Assembly (NCBI RefSeq): GCF_002939705.1
Contig: NZ_MDCB01000002.1
Span: 124,001-188,000 of the forward strand
DNA length: 64,000 nucleotides
From: Xanthomonas albilineans
GTDB lineage: Bacteria; Pseudomonadota; Gammaproteobacteria; Xanthomonadales; Xanthomonadaceae
Direction of reading: 5' to 3'
Part shown: in pieces, positions 23,783 to 33,580 of the stretch
Numbering within the stretch: the stretch's first letter is position 1
Layout of the letters: every line of letters begins with the position of its first letter
Notes under the pieces: generated by a model
What the model was told of the DNA's origin: nothing
Seen by the model: only the letters and a program-made list of their open reading frames with translations
Databases searched by the model: none
Translations under genes and position numbers: made by a program

Positions 23783-25242
23783 GGTGTGTCTCGCCGCGCT
23801 GGGTTGGGCGGGGTGGCGGAGACGTAAGCTTGTGCTTCCTGCGGCCCCCAACTGCCGGCCGGGTAGAGTTGCAACGGCAATCGCGCTTGCGCCCAAGCCT
23901 CGCTGACGCTGTCGATCCAGGCCCAGGCGGCGCGCACTTCGTCGTCGCGCACGAACAGCGCGTGGTTGCCGTTGAGTGCGTCGAGCATCAGCCGTTCGTA
24001 GGCGATGCGCCGGTGTAGCCCGGTCGGTACCGATAGTTCCAGTTCCAGCGGCTGCAGTTCCAGCGCCCCCCATTCCGGGCCGGCCAGGCTGCTCATCAGG
24101 TCCAGTTCGATATTTTCCTGCGGCTGCAACTGGAAGGTCAGTCGGTTCGGCGCCACCTGCTGTGCAGCCGGCCGCTCGAACAGCCAATGAGTGACCGGTT
24201 TGAGCGTGACCACCACGCGGGTGGAGCGTTCGGCCAGGCGTTTGCCGGTACATAGCCGGAACGGCACCCCGGCCCAGCGCCAGTTGTCGATGTAGGCGGT
24301 GACCGCGACGAAGGTTTCCACGTCGCTACCTTCCGGCGGTTGGTAGGCCTGCGCCGGCTGGCCGTTGACGGTGCCGGCGGTGTAGCGCCCGCGCACGCTG
24401 TCGCGCGCGGCGTGCGCCGCCTGCAGCGGACGCAACGCGCGCAGTACCTTGACCTTCTCGTCGCGGATGCGGTCCGCTTCCAGCGAGGCCGGTGGCTCCA
24501 TCGCCACCAGGCACAACAACTGTAGGATATGGCTTTGCACCATGTCGCGCAGCGCGCCGGAGCGCGCGTAGTAGGCGTCGCGGCCGTCCACGCCTTCACT
24601 TTCGGCGACTAGGATATCCACCGACTCGATGTAGTTGCGGTTCCACACTGCCTCTAGCAGCGTGTTGCCGAAGCGCAGGGCGATCAGGTTCTGCACCGCC
24701 GCCTTGCCCAGGTAGTGATCCAGGCGGAACACGCGGTCTTCGTCGATCAGCGCGCCGATCGATTGCAGGATCTCATGCGCGCTGTCCGAATCGTGGCCGA
24801 TCGGCTTTTCCAGCATCAACCGGTTCGGCGCGGCCAGCGCGCCGCCCAGGGCCAGGCCCTGGCATGTGCTGATGTACAGCCCCGGCGGGATCGCCAGGTA
24901 ACTCACGCACTTGCGCGCGCTCAGGTCGCGCACTGCCTCGGCCACCGATTCGGGGTTGCGCAGGTCCACCGAGCGGTAGTCGATGCGGGCCAGCAGTGCC
25001 TGGACGATGGACTCGCCGATCTGCGGCATCGCCGCGTGCAGGCGCGGCTTGAGCAGCGCGTGGAACTTGGCGGTATCGTGCGGCGACAATGCCAGCGCGC
25101 GGATGCGGAAATCCTCAGGCAGGAAGCCATCGTCGAGCATGCGCAGCAGCGATGGAAACAGGTAGCGCTGGGCCAGGTCGCCGGTGGCGCCGAACAACAG
25201 GAAGGTATCGTGCATCGACCGGATTTCGGTTTCGGGTGACAT
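23779..25242 (-). CDS. zwf: Glucose-6-phosphate 1-dehydrogenase
   Basis: This enzyme oxidises glucose-6-phosphate with NADP+ to 6-phosphogluconolactone. The nucleotide-binding motif FGATGDLAQRYLFPSL is near the N-terminus and the substrate/active-site motif RLDHYLGKAAVQNLIALRF is complete. About 487 residues with the ATG at 25242; a GTG at 25254 or the ATG just before HDTFLLFGATGDL are alternatives, and none has a strong ribosome-binding site. It is the first gene of the Entner-Doudoroff operon and diverges from the sugar ABC ATPase gene. Confidence 0.95.
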   Translation of the reverse strand: MSPETEIRSMHDTFLLFGATGDLAQRYLFPSLLRMLDDGFLPEDFRIRALALSPHDTAKFHALLKPRLHAAMPQIGESIVQALLARIDYRSVDLRNPESVAEAVRDLSARKCVSYLAIPPGLYISTCQGLALGGALAAPNRLMLEKPIGHDSDSAHEILQSIGALIDEDRVFRLDHYLGKAAVQNLIALRFGNTLLEAVWNRNYIESVDILVAESEGVDGRDAYYARSGALRDMVQSHILQLLCLVAMEPPASLEADRIRDEKVKVLRALRPLQAAHAARDSVRGRYTAGTVNGQPAQAYQPPEGSDVETFVAVTAYIDNWRWAGVPFRLCTGKRLAERSTRVVVTLKPVTHWLFERPAAQQVAPNRLTFQLQPQENIELDLMSSLAGPEWGALELQPLELELSVPTGLHRRIAYERLMLDALNGNHALFVRDDEVRAAWAWIDSVSEAWAQARLPLQLYPAGSWGPQEAQAYVSATPPNPARRDTP

Positions 25243-25254
25243 GTCGTCAATCAC

Positions 25255-25670
25255 TAGTGGCGGGTTTTAGTTGCGTGGCGTTGGTAAAGCGGGTGGCGGA
25301 CGCAGACTGTATCTGTTCTGCGGCCTGGGCGAAGGCGCGACGGGGAATGGCCGTCAGGCGCGGGCGCACGGTGCGAGAGAGCAATACGACTGCAAGACCT
25401 CTGAGGATACCTCTCTAATGCCTCAAGCAGCAGCATCCAGATGCGACACGCATCGGATCGGCGGTGAGCGGATCGCATTGCAGGCCCTACTCCGGCGCAA
25501 GCTCGGATCGTGGAAACGGTTACATGTCAGAATACCGTATCGTGCGTCATTGTTGCCGGTGTGCCGGCACGATGCGACCCGCATGTGCATGTACATGCGC
25601 TGCCTTCTGCGCTGCCTTCGGGAGGGACCGGCGGCAGCCCGTTCCTCTTGCCGGAAACCGGATCCGCACC
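25255..25670. promoter_or_regulatory. Divergent promoter region between zwf and the sugar ABC ATPase gene
   Basis: About 420 bp without a gene separate the two divergent carbohydrate transcription units. A 14-bp imperfect palindrome, TGGAAACGGTTACA at 25511-25524 (10 of 14 positions symmetric), has the look of a LacI/GalR-family operator. I see no HexR-type TGTAnT...AnTACA site. A specific promoter cannot be called. Confidence 0.45.
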
Positions 25671-26759
25671 ATGGCGAAAGTACGACTGGACAACATCCGC
25701 AAGGTCTACGACAACGGTCAGGTGGCCGTGGAGGGGGCCAGTTTCGACGTAGCCGACGGCGAGTTGATGGTACTGGTTGGGCCGTCGGGCTGCGGTAAGT
25801 CCACGTTGTTGCGGATGATTGCCGGGCTGGAAGAGATCAGCAGCGGCCAATTGCGTATCGGCGAGCGTGTGGTCAACGAGGTGGCGCCGAAGGATCGCGA
25901 CATCGCCATGGTGTTTCAGAGCTATGCCTTGTATCCGCACATGACCGTGGCCGAGAACCTGGCATTCGGGCTCAAGCTGCGCGGGGAGAGCAAGGCGGTC
26001 ATCCGTCAACGCGTGGCCGCCGCCGCGCAGACCCTGGGCCTGACGCCGATGCTGGATAAGTTGCCGCGCGCCATGTCCGGTGGCCAGCGTCAGCGCGTGG
26101 CACTGGGGCGTGCGCTGGTGCGCGAGCCGGCGGTGTTCCTGCTCGACGAGCCGCTGTCCAACCTGGATGCCAAACTGCGCCACACGGTGCGCACCGAGAT
26201 CGCGCAGCTGCATCGCAAACTTGGCACCACCATGATTTACGTCACCCACGATCAAGTCGAGGCGATGACGCTGGGCCAGCGTATCGTCGTGCTCAAGGAT
26301 GGCGTCATCCAGCAGATCGACGCGCCGATGGCACTGTACGAGCGCCCGGCCAACCTGTTCGTGGCCGGTTTCCTCGGCAGCCCGGCAATGAATGTGCTGC
26401 GCGGGCAATTGTGCGAAGACGACGGTTTGCAATTGCAACTGGCCGACGCCAGCCGGATACCGCTGCCGGGTGCGCAGGTCGCGTCGCAGTGGATTGGTCG
26501 GCAGATTGCGATCGGCGTGCGTCCGGAGCATCTGCAGCCGAGCGTGGATGCGCAGGGAGGATTCGATGCGGTCGTTGATGTGGTGGAGCCGGTCGGCAAC
26601 GAGATTTTCGTCAACCTTCGCCATGGTGCGCAGCCGTTGGTGATGCGGGTGGCGCCGCGCGCGCTGCCCGGTCTGGGCGAGCATCTGTCGGTGGCGGTAC
26701 GCGGCGCTGCGCTGCATTTTTTCGATGCCGACAGCGGCAATCGGTTGGCGGTGGGCTGA
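25671..26759 (+). CDS. ugpC: UgpC/MalK-type sugar ABC transporter ATP-binding protein
   Basis: This 362-residue ATPase energises carbohydrate ABC importers. It has Walker A GPSGCGKST, Q-loop VFQSYALYPHM, signature MSGGQRQRVALGRAL, Walker B VFLLDEPLSNLD and the switch His in YVTHDQ, followed by the TOBE/MalK regulatory domain (IGVRPEHL). The frame is open further upstream, but the ATG at 25671 (MAKVRLDNIRKVYDNG) matches the family start. No permease or binding protein is adjacent, so it may serve several distant sugar transporters, as MsiK-type ATPases do. Confidence 0.92.
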   Translation: MAKVRLDNIRKVYDNGQVAVEGASFDVADGELMVLVGPSGCGKSTLLRMIAGLEEISSGQLRIGERVVNEVAPKDRDIAMVFQSYALYPHMTVAENLAFGLKLRGESKAVIRQRVAAAAQTLGLTPMLDKLPRAMSGGQRQRVALGRALVREPAVFLLDEPLSNLDAKLRHTVRTEIAQLHRKLGTTMIYVTHDQVEAMTLGQRIVVLKDGVIQQIDAPMALYERPANLFVAGFLGSPAMNVLRGQLCEDDGLQLQLADASRIPLPGAQVASQWIGRQIAIGVRPEHLQPSVDAQGGFDAVVDVVEPVGNEIFVNLRHGAQPLVMRVAPRALPGLGEHLSVAVRGAALHFFDADSGNRLAVG

Positions 26760-26778
26760 CCCCGCATCGGGGGCGTGC

Positions 26779-27645
26779 TCAGCGTGCCAAGCCCTCGCGC
26801 AGCGGCTGCCAGTGCGCCGCGCGTGTTTCGACCTGTAGTCCGCTGGGCGGCGTCTCTTCCAGCGGAAGTACCGCCAGCGCCAGCGTGCCGGCGATGCTGA
26901 TGACGCTGCCGATCGGCTCGCCCTCGCGCAGGACCGGTGCCCCGGTCGCGACCGGGGCCTCCAGTTCCAATAATTGCAACGCACGTTTGGCCTTGCCCAG
27001 GAAATGGGTGCGGGCGACGATTTCCTGGCCTGGGTAGCAGCCTTTTTTGACGCTGAAGGCGTGCAGTCGGTCCAGCCCGAGTTGCTGCGGGGTCCATTGC
27101 TCGCGCTGGTCCGGGGCCAGCCGGGCCAGACCCAGGCGTAGGTCGGCCTCACGCCAGGCATCCAGCATGCCCGGATCGGCCGCAAGCGTGGCCTGCGCCG
27201 GCATCAGACGCAGTGTGCGCGACAGGCCGTCGCCGCCCATGTCCAGCTCGATCGCCCCGTCCTTGCCGGTTGCCGACAGCGCGCCTTGTGCCTGCGCCGG
27301 CAGGCTCAGTCGGCCATGGGCGCGCAGGTCGTCTTCGGCGTCGATGCGCAGTTTGCGCCTGAACACGAAGCGGCCCAGCGCCGCGGCCAGTTCGCTGGCG
27401 CCGCCATCGGGCAGCAATGCCAGCAGCGTGTCGTCGGCTTGCCGTAACAGCGCGAACAGGGCGATCACCCGGCCTTTTACGTTGAGCCAGGCGTTCCACT
27501 GCCACTGGCCCACTCGCAGCGCTTGCACGTCGTTGGCGAACTGCGCCTGGGCGAAGGCGACTGCATCCGGACCGCGCAATGCAACGTATTCCAGGTGTGG
27601 CAGGGCGGAAAAACCGCCGGAATCCAGATTCAGGTTGTCAGGCAC
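26779..27645 (-). CDS. ygfZ: YgfZ/GcvT-family folate-binding protein (Fe-S cluster maintenance)
   Basis: This is a 288-residue GcvT-fold protein. The diagnostic motif is FSVKKGCYPGQEIVAR, with the conserved Cys of the K-x-G-C-Y-x-G-Q-E signature. YgfZ uses tetrahydrofolate to support repair or assembly of some Fe-S enzymes. It sits divergently next to the succinate dehydrogenase block, whose SdhB carries three Fe-S clusters; the link is suggestive only. Confidence 0.92.
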   Translation of the reverse strand: MPDNLNLDSGGFSALPHLEYVALRGPDAVAFAQAQFANDVQALRVGQWQWNAWLNVKGRVIALFALLRQADDTLLALLPDGGASELAAALGRFVFRRKLRIDAEDDLRAHGRLSLPAQAQGALSATGKDGAIELDMGGDGLSRTLRLMPAQATLAADPGMLDAWREADLRLGLARLAPDQREQWTPQQLGLDRLHAFSVKKGCYPGQEIVARTHFLGKAKRALQLLELEAPVATGAPVLREGEPIGSVISIAGTLALAVLPLEETPPSGLQVETRAAHWQPLREGLAR

Positions 27646-27684
27646 GGGAGGGGAGGACTAAAATTCAGCCGTTGTGAGACCCGT

Positions 27685-27855
27685 ATGATAGTCCAACCAA
27701 CCCCCATACCCGAGTCCGACCCCGAAACGCAGCGGCCTGCCGAGGAGACCCCTCCGCGTCCAGCGCCTGCGCCACCGGAGATCGGCGGTCGCGGCGGCCT
27801 CGAGCCGACGCGCTACGGCGACTGGGAAAAAAACGGACGCTGCATCGATTTCTGA
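27685..27855 (+). CDS. DUF1674 protein (SdhAF4-like succinate dehydrogenase assembly factor)
   Basis: This is a 56-residue protein. The N-terminal half is Pro/Glu-rich and the C-terminal half is the DUF1674 signature GGLEPTRYGDWEKNGRCIDF. The mitochondrial member SDHAF4 binds the flavinylated SdhA subunit and promotes its joining to SdhB. It sits 60 bp upstream of sdhC, which fits an assembly role here. The frame is open further upstream, but the ATG at 27685 gives a compact, family-sized protein. Confidence 0.85.
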   Translation: MIVQPTPIPESDPETQRPAEETPPRPAPAPPEIGGRGGLEPTRYGDWEKNGRCIDF

Positions 27856-27915
27856 GCAGTTGTGAGCCAACGCGGCCTTAAGCACGCCGCCCAGCCGAGA
27901 TAACGAGCCAAGCGC

Positions 27916-28308
27916 ATGGCGACCCGTGAACGTCCTCTCTCCCCCCATCTGCAGGTCTATCGCTGGCAGATCCAGATGGTCACGTCCATCGTCCACCGCG
28001 CCACCGGTATCGTGCTGGCGTTCGGTGCGTTGCTCATCGTCGCTGCGCTGTTGCAGCTGATGTGCGGGCAGGCCTCATGGGACTGCTTCCGTGCATTGGC
28101 CGGCGCCTGGTACGGCCAGGTGTTCCTGTTCGCCTGGAGTTGGGCGTTTGCCTACCACCTGTGCAACGGCCTGCGCCACATCGTGCAGGACTTCGGTCAC
28201 GGCTTCAGCATTCCCGCGTTTTTGCGCAGCAGCTGGTTGTCGGTGATCGGCAGTCTGGTCATCGTGGCGCTGATCTGGGTGGACGTCCTCACCGGAGCTG
28301 CCGCATGA
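27916..28308 (+). CDS. sdhC: Succinate dehydrogenase cytochrome b556 subunit
   Basis: This is a 130-residue membrane anchor with three transmembrane helices. [16 protein letters not shown] followed by [11 protein letters not shown] is the SdhC signature, and the heme-ligand region is [10 protein letters not shown]. With SdhD it binds heme b and ubiquinone. Its stop overlaps the sdhD ATG (ATGA). Confidence 0.95.
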   Translation: MATRERPLSPHLQVYRWQIQMVTSIVHRATGIVLAFGALLIVAALLQLMCGQASWDCFRALAGAWYGQVFLFAWSWAFAYHLCNGLRHIVQDFGHGFSIPAFLRSSWLSVIGSLVIVALIWVDVLTGAAA

Positions 28309-28691
28309 GTCGCTACCGTACCCCGCTGAAGAACGTCCGCGGCTTGGGCGCGGCCAAGTCCGGCACCGAACACTTCGTGCTGCAACGGCTCACCGCCACC
28401 GCCCTGGTCGGCTTGACCATTTGGTTCCTGACGTTGGTGCTGAGCTTGCTCGGTGCCGACTATGTCACCGCGACCCAGGCGGTCGCCAAACCGTGGAATG
28501 CCGTGCTGCTGGTCGGCTTTTTGATCGCGATGTTCTGGCATGCGCAGATCGGACTGCAGGTGATTCTCGAAGACTACGTGCACAACTCGCTGCTGGCCCT
28601 GGCGCTGCAGACCACGGTGAAGTTCATCGCCGTGCTCGGCGCAATCGTCGGTGTATTCGCGGTCGCCCGCATTGCGCTGGGCAGCGCCTGA
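28305..28691 (+). CDS. sdhD: Succinate dehydrogenase membrane anchor subunit
   Basis: This is a 128-residue protein with three predicted membrane helices. [20 protein letters not shown], continuing FVLQRLTA, is typical of SdhD, and [16 protein letters not shown] contains the heme-ligand His and the quinone-site Asp-Tyr. The start is the ATG overlapping the sdhC stop; the open frame extends upstream inside sdhC but is not the gene. Confidence 0.93.
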   Translation: MSRYRTPLKNVRGLGAAKSGTEHFVLQRLTATALVGLTIWFLTLVLSLLGADYVTATQAVAKPWNAVLLVGFLIAMFWHAQIGLQVILEDYVHNSLLALALQTTVKFIAVLGAIVGVFAVARIALGSA

Positions 28692-28720
28692 TCGGCGCCG
28701 GTAACAGGAATTCAGACTCG

Positions 28721-30511
28721 ATGTCCGCTTACAAGATCACCGAACACAAGTACGACATGGTCGTCGTCGGCGCCGGCGGCGCTGGCTTGCGTGCGACCTT
28801 CGGCCTGGCCCAGAAGGGCCTGCAGACGGTTTGCCTGACCAAGGTCTTCCCGACCCGTTCGCACACCGTGGCCGCGCAGGGCGGCATCTCCGCCGCGCTC
28901 GGCAACATGGGCGAGGACGACTGGCGCTACCACTTCTACGACACCATCAAGGGGTCGGACTGGCTGGGCGACCAGGATGCGATCGAGTACATGTGCCGCG
29001 AGGCGATCCCGGCGATCATCGAGCTCGAACACTATGGCGTGCCGTTCAGCCGTACCGAGGATGGCAAGATCTATCAGCGTCCGTTCGGCGGCATGACCAC
29101 CAAATACGGCGAAGGCCCGTCGGCGCAGCGCACCTGCGCTGCCGCCGACCGCACCGGCCATGCCATGCTGCACACGCTGTACCAGCAGTCGCTAGCGCAC
29201 AATGCGCGCTTCATGGTGGAGTACTTCGCGCTCGACCTGATCTTCGACGAAGAGGGCGTGTGCCGTGGCGTGCTGGCGCTGGACATGGCCGAAGGATCGT
29301 TGCATCTGTTCCGCGCCCATGGCGTGGTGTTGGCCACCGGCGGCTACGGTCGCGCCTACTTCAGCGCCACCTCCGCGCACACCTGCACCGGCGATGGCGG
29401 TGGCTTGGTGATGCGCGCCGGCTTGCCGATGCAGGACATGGAGTTTGTGCAGTTCCACCCAACCGGTATCTATGGCGCCGGCTGCCTGATTACCGAGGGC
29501 GTGCGTGGCGAAGGTGGCATTCTGCGCAACAGCAGCGGCGAGCGTTTCATGGAGCGCTATGCGCCGCACTACAAGGACCTGGCCTCGCGCGACGTGGTGT
29601 CGCGTTCGATGACCATCGAGATCCGCGAAGGTCGCGGTGTCGGCGTACACAAGGACCATATCTTGCTCGACTTGACCCACCTGGGCCCGGGCGTGATCGA
29701 CGAGAAATTGCCCGGCATCGCCGAGAGCGCGCGCATCTTCGCCGGCGTCGATGTGCATAAACAACCGATTCCGGTGCTGCCGACCGTGCATTACAACATG
29801 GGTGGTATCCCCACCAACTACCACGGCGAAGTGGTGCGCAAGGACGGCGACAATCCCGATGCGGTGGTGCCTGGTCTGTACTCCATCGGCGAGGCCGCTT
29901 GCGTGTCGGTCCATGGCGCCAATCGTCTTGGGTCCAACTCGTTGCTGGACTTGGTGGTGTTCGGTCGCGCGGTGGCCAACCGCTGTGCCGAGACAATCAA
30001 GACCGGCGCGCCGCACAAGGACCTGCCGGGCGACGCCTGCGACAAGGCACTGGGCATGCTGGACAAGCTGCGCCACGCCAACGGCAGCACCCCGACCTCG
30101 GTGATTCGCGACAAGATGCAGCGCACCATGCAGTCGGATGCAGCTGTATTCCGCACCAGCAAGACGCTGAAGGAAGGTGTGGACAAGATGGCGGAGATCT
30201 TCGCCAGCTTCGAGGACGTGAAGGTGTCCGACCGCTCGCTGGTGTGGAATTCCGACTTGATCGAGACCTACGAATTGAACAACCTACTGCTCAATGCGGT
30301 GGCGACGATCAACTCGGCCGAACAGCGCAAGGAAAGCCGCGGCGCGCATGCACACGAGGATTTCCCGGACCGCGACGACGCCAACTGGCAGAAGCACACC
30401 CTGGTCACCGTCGACGACAAGGGCCGATGCAGCTTCGACTATCGCCCGGTGCATATGTACACGCTCAGCAATGACGTGGACGTGGTGCCGCCGAAGCCGC
30501 GCGTGTATTGA
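28721..30511 (+). CDS. sdhA: Succinate dehydrogenase flavoprotein subunit
   Basis: This 596-residue catalytic subunit oxidises succinate to fumarate at a covalently bound FAD. It has the dinucleotide fold [13 protein letters not shown] (about 15-27), the FAD-linked His in [10 protein letters not shown] (about 45-54), HPTGIYGAG, and the catalytic-site region ending [18 protein letters not shown]. SdhE and DUF1674 genes in the same block probably serve flavinylation and assembly. The chosen ATG is preceded by ACAGGAA. Confidence 0.97.
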   Translation: MSAYKITEHKYDMVVVGAGGAGLRATFGLAQKGLQTVCLTKVFPTRSHTVAAQGGISAALGNMGEDDWRYHFYDTIKGSDWLGDQDAIEYMCREAIPAIIELEHYGVPFSRTEDGKIYQRPFGGMTTKYGEGPSAQRTCAAADRTGHAMLHTLYQQSLAHNARFMVEYFALDLIFDEEGVCRGVLALDMAEGSLHLFRAHGVVLATGGYGRAYFSATSAHTCTGDGGGLVMRAGLPMQDMEFVQFHPTGIYGAGCLITEGVRGEGGILRNSSGERFMERYAPHYKDLASRDVVSRSMTIEIREGRGVGVHKDHILLDLTHLGPGVIDEKLPGIAESARIFAGVDVHKQPIPVLPTVHYNMGGIPTNYHGEVVRKDGDNPDAVVPGLYSIGEAACVSVHGANRLGSNSLLDLVVFGRAVANRCAETIKTGAPHKDLPGDACDKALGMLDKLRHANGSTPTSVIRDKMQRTMQSDAAVFRTSKTLKEGVDKMAEIFASFEDVKVSDRSLVWNSDLIETYELNNLLLNAVATINSAEQRKESRGAHAHEDFPDRDDANWQKHTLVTVDDKGRCSFDYRPVHMYTLSNDVDVVPPKPRVY

Positions 30512-30530
30512 TCCGAGGGCAGGATCGGCG

Positions 30531-30728
30531 ATGCAATCCAACATGCTGTCGCTGACCGTGATCGCGCTTGGGCTGCGGTTTGCATTGCGTCTCCTGTTTG
30601 AACGGTTGATGCTGCGTACCGAGAGAGGGGCTTGGGCCTTGGTCTGCGCCGCCCTCTCTATCGTCAGCGACATTTTTTTCCTAAACATGCGTGCGGTGCG
30701 GATCTCCTTCCCGCGCATGCAAGCCTGA
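30531..30728 (+). CDS. Small membrane ORF between sdhA and sdhB (unknown)
   Basis: This is a 65-residue frame in the 233-bp gap between sdhA and sdhB. The sequence is hydrophobic with basic flanks ([20 protein letters not shown], later [20 protein letters not shown]), suggesting two short membrane segments. It is preceded by GAGGGCAGG. It ends 16 bp before sdhB. I do not recognise a family. It could be a small Sdh-associated membrane protein or simply an open spacer. Confidence 0.4.
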   Translation: MQSNMLSLTVIALGLRFALRLLFERLMLRTERGAWALVCAALSIVSDIFFLNMRAVRISFPRMQA

Positions 30729-30744
30729 GCCAACGAGAACAGCC

Positions 30745-31527
30745 ATGGCAGAGTTCACCCTCCCCAAGAATTCCACGATCGGCAAGGGCAAGCACTATCC
30801 CGCCAAGGGCGCGAAGAATGTGCGCACCTTCAAGATCTACCGCTGGAATCCGGACGACGACAGCAATCCGCGCACCGACACCTACGAGGTGGATCTGGAC
30901 GCGTGCGGTCCGATGGTCCTGGACGCGCTGATCAAGATCAAAAACGAAATCGACCCGACCCTGACCTTCCGCCGGTCTTGCCGCGAGGGAATCTGTGGTT
31001 CGTGCGCGATGAATATCGATGGCACCAATACGCTGGCCTGCACCAAGGCGATTGCCGATTGCGGCAAGCGGGAAGTGCCGATTTACCCGCTGCCGCACAT
31101 GAGCGTGGTCAAGGATCTGGTCCCCGATCTGACCCATTTCTACGCCCAGTACGCTTCGATCAAGCCTTGGATTCGCACTCAGACCCCGCCGCCGCCGGAT
31201 CGCGAGCGACTGCAATCGCCGGAGGATCGCAAGAAGCTCGACGGCCTGTACGAATGCATCCTGTGCGCCTGCTGCTCGACCAGTTGCCCGAGCTACTGGT
31301 GGAACGGCGAGCGCTATCTGGGGCCGGCCATCCTGTTGCAGGCCTATCGCTGGATCATCGATTCGCGCGACGAGGACACCGGTGCGCGCCTGGATGATCT
31401 GGAAGACCCGTTCAAGCTATATCGCTGCCATACCATCATGAATTGCGCGCGGACCTGCCCGAAGGGGCTGAACCCGGCGCTGGCGATCGCCGAAATCAAG
31501 AAGCTGATGATGGCGCGTCGCGCCTGA
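30745..31527 (+). CDS. sdhB: Succinate dehydrogenase iron-sulfur subunit
   Basis: This 260-residue subunit carries electrons from FAD to ubiquinone. The [2Fe-2S] domain has [19 protein letters not shown] and a later LAC; the C-terminal domain has [16 protein letters not shown] and [12 protein letters not shown] for the [4Fe-4S] and [3Fe-4S] clusters. All cluster ligands are present. The frame is open further upstream; the ATG at 30745 ([10 protein letters not shown]) matches the family start. Confidence 0.97.
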   Translation: MAEFTLPKNSTIGKGKHYPAKGAKNVRTFKIYRWNPDDDSNPRTDTYEVDLDACGPMVLDALIKIKNEIDPTLTFRRSCREGICGSCAMNIDGTNTLACTKAIADCGKREVPIYPLPHMSVVKDLVPDLTHFYAQYASIKPWIRTQTPPPPDRERLQSPEDRKKLDGLYECILCACCSTSCPSYWWNGERYLGPAILLQAYRWIIDSRDEDTGARLDDLEDPFKLYRCHTIMNCARTCPKGLNPALAIAEIKKLMMARRA

Positions 31528-31578
31528 TCGGATCGGCTCTGCGAGCGGTTTCACTGCGGCGGGCCTGCCCGCCGACCG

Positions 31579-31609
31579 CGCGGCACCGATGCTGCGATTC
31601 GGTGCCGCG
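31579..31609 (+). terminator. Hairpin between sdhB and sdhE
   Basis: CGCGGCACCGA (31579-31589) pairs perfectly over 11 bp with TCGGTGCCGCG (31599-31609), with a 9-base loop, and is followed by TTCGTTG. It could terminate or attenuate the sdhCDAB message before sdhE. Confidence 0.5.
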
Positions 31610-31660
31610 TTCGTTGCGGCGACCGCTGCCGCGCGCCGTCACCAGGCAAGGGGCGATACG

Positions 31661-31909
31661 ATGGACGACACCACCGAACTGAAAAAGCTGCGCTGGCGCT
31701 GCCGGCGCGGCATGCGCGAGCTGGACCAACTGTTTGGCCGATACCTGGACCAGCGTTGGGCACAGGCGCCGGCAGTCGAACGCGGGGTTTTCCTATCCCT
31801 GCTCGATTGCGAGGACGATAAATTATGGCGTTGGTTCATGGGGTATGAGGCTTGTCCCGATGCGCGTGCCGCCGATCTCATCGCCACCATCCGCGCCATG
31901 CCGGCTTGA
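31661..31909 (+). CDS. sdhE: SdhE, FAD assembly factor for succinate dehydrogenase
   Basis: This is an 82-residue DUF339/Sdh5-family protein that promotes covalent flavin attachment to SdhA. The signature is [20 protein letters not shown], containing the RGMxE motif, and the domain continues [18 protein letters not shown]. Gene order sdhB-sdhE-ygfX-like parallels the cptB-cptA pair of enterobacteria. It overlaps the next gene by 50 bp. Confidence 0.93.
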   Translation: MDDTTELKKLRWRCRRGMRELDQLFGRYLDQRWAQAPAVERGVFLSLLDCEDDKLWRWFMGYEACPDARAADLIATIRAMPA

Positions 31910-32312
31910 ATGGCGTCCCTCGCGCTGGCTGCTGGCCGCGTTGAGCTTGCTGGGCGTTCTGGCGCCGCTGTCCATCCTCGGTTCGGACCTGCCGCGTGGC
32001 GTGGCGTGGTCGGCGGCACTGCTCGCCTTGTTCTATGCGCTGGTGCTATTGCGCCGCGAAGCTGGGCGTCTGCCTCGCATCGTGCTGATCCCGGCAGGGG
32101 CTGGTACTGCCACAGTGGACGGCACGCCGGTGACCGCGCTGCAGGTCCACTGGCGTGGGCCGTTGGCATTCTTGCGCTGGCGTGATGCGCAAGGGCGGTT
32201 GCGGCACCTGGCGTGGTGGCCGGATACGCTGCCGGCGCCGGCACGACGTGAACTGCGTCTGGCCGCACAGGCCCATGCCGCTTCGTCTGCGCCGCCGCAA
32301 ATGGCACCATAG
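31860..32312 (+). CDS. YgfX/CptA-like membrane protein
   Basis: This is a protein of about 150 residues with two closely spaced hydrophobic helices ([18 protein letters not shown] and [16 protein letters not shown]), then a soluble domain rich in Trp/Arg ([20 protein letters not shown]). Size, topology and position directly after sdhE match YgfX (CptA), described as an inner-membrane partner of SdhE. The start is uncertain: the ATG at 31860 overlaps sdhE by 50 bp, and GTG at 31866 is possible. Confidence 0.6.
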   Translation: MRVPPISSPPSAPCRLEWRPSRWLLAALSLLGVLAPLSILGSDLPRGVAWSAALLALFYALVLLRREAGRLPRIVLIPAGAGTATVDGTPVTALQVHWRGPLAFLRWRDAQGRLRHLAWWPDTLPAPARRELRLAAQAHAASSAPPQMAP

Positions 32313-32335
32313 CGCTCCCTGGATGGTGGCTGCGC

Positions 32336-33580
32336 ATGTTCAAACCTATACCCGTGGCCATCGGCCTGCGTTATCTGCGTGCCAAACGCCGCAACAACTT
32401 CATCTCCTTCATCTCCATGGCCTCGATCCTCGGCATCGCCCTGGGTGTGACGGTGCTGATCACCACGCTGGCGGTGATGAGCGGCTTCCAGAAGGAGATA
32501 CGCGACCGACTCCTGCAAATGGCGGCCCATGCCACGGTCAGCGCGCAGGGCGCGCCGATGCAGGATTGGCGGCACGCGGTGGACGTGGCCATGGGCGATC
32601 CGCGCGTGGCCGGCGCCGCGCCCTATGTCGAGGAAGAGGCGCTGTTGACTGGTCTGCGTAACCAGCCGGCGATCGTGCGCGGCATTGTGCCTGCGCAGGA
32701 AGCCAAGGTCTCGGTGCTGGCGCAGAAGATGAAGCAGGGGTCGGTCGACAGCTTGGTCCCCGGCTCTTACAACATCGTGCTTGGCCAGGAACTGGCGTTG
32801 TGGCTGGGCGTGGCCGTGGGCGACAAGGTGGTGGTGATGCTCGGCGAACCGCAGGCCAGCCCGATGGGCATGGTGCCGCGTTACAAGCGCTTCACCGTCA
32901 GCGGTATCTTCGAGGCCGGCTACAACGAGGTCGATCGCGGTCTGGCGGTGACCAGCATGGCGGATCTGCAGCGGGTGCTGCGCATGGGCGACGGCGTCAC
33001 CGGCGTGCGGCTGAAATTGCACGACATGGATCTGGCCTGGAACGTGGCCCGCGACCTGGCGTTGAAGCTGCGTGGGCCATACATGGTCAGTGACTGGACC
33101 CGCGAGAACGCCAACCTCTATCAATCGTTGAAGATGGAAAAGACCGTAATGGGCATCTTGTTGTCGCTGATCATCGCGATGGGCGCGTTCAACCTGGTGT
33201 CCTCGCAGGTGATGCTGGTGACCGACAAGCAGGCCGACATCGCGATCCTGCGCACGCTCGGGTTGAGTCCCGGCGGGGTGATGCAGGTGTTCATGGTGCA
33301 GGGCACGCTGATCGGCGTGATCGGCACCGTCGCCGGAGTGATCGGTGGCGTCGTGCTGACCTTGAACCTGGAGCGGATCCTGGCCGCCATCGAAGCGGTG
33401 TTCAATATCAAGTTGCTACCCGAGGATGTGTACTACATCACCGGCTTGCCGACCGACATGCAACCGCGCGACGTCGTCGTGATCACCGTCGTCGCGTTGT
33501 TGATGAGTTTTCTTGCCACGCTGTATCCGGCGTGGCGCGCGGCCCGCACGCAACCTGCGGAGGCGCTGCGCTATGAGTAA
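32336..33580 (+). CDS. lolC: Lipoprotein-releasing ABC transporter permease (LolC/LolE type)
   Basis: This is a 414-residue permease with an N-terminal membrane helix ([20 protein letters not shown]), a large periplasmic domain, and three C-terminal helices (from [20 protein letters not shown]), the FtsX/LolC layout. It extracts outer-membrane lipoproteins from the inner membrane for LolA. Only one LolC/E-type gene is next to lolD, so this could be a homodimeric LolF-type system. It overlaps lolD by 8 bp. Confidence 0.93.
   Translation: MFKPIPVAIGLRYLRAKRRNNFISFISMASILGIALGVTVLITTLAVMSGFQKEIRDRLLQMAAHATVSAQGAPMQDWRHAVDVAMGDPRVAGAAPYVEEEALLTGLRNQPAIVRGIVPAQEAKVSVLAQKMKQGSVDSLVPGSYNIVLGQELALWLGVAVGDKVVVMLGEPQASPMGMVPRYKRFTVSGIFEAGYNEVDRGLAVTSMADLQRVLRMGDGVTGVRLKLHDMDLAWNVARDLALKLRGPYMVSDWTRENANLYQSLKMEKTVMGILLSLIIAMGAFNLVSSQVMLVTDKQADIAILRTLGLSPGGVMQVFMVQGTLIGVIGTVAGVIGGVVLTLNLERILAAIEAVFNIKLLPEDVYYITGLPTDMQPRDVVVITVVALLMSFLATLYPAWRAARTQPAEALRYE

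Noticed and set aside
22775-24253. A 492-codon version of glucokinase
   Set aside because: The N-terminal 157 residues would overlap zwf in another frame and match nothing; the ATG at 23782 overlaps the zwf stop and starts the ATP-binding loop correctly.
25527-27185. A 552-codon minus-strand open frame opposite the sugar ABC ATPase gene and into ygfZ
   Set aside because: The plus-strand ATPase and the in-frame YgfZ have complete family motifs; the long antisense frame is Arg/His-rich with no domain and reflects high G+C.
32033-33124. A 363-codon minus-strand frame opposite the LolC-type gene
   Set aside because: It is a His-rich shadow; the plus-strand permease has clear helices and family motifs.
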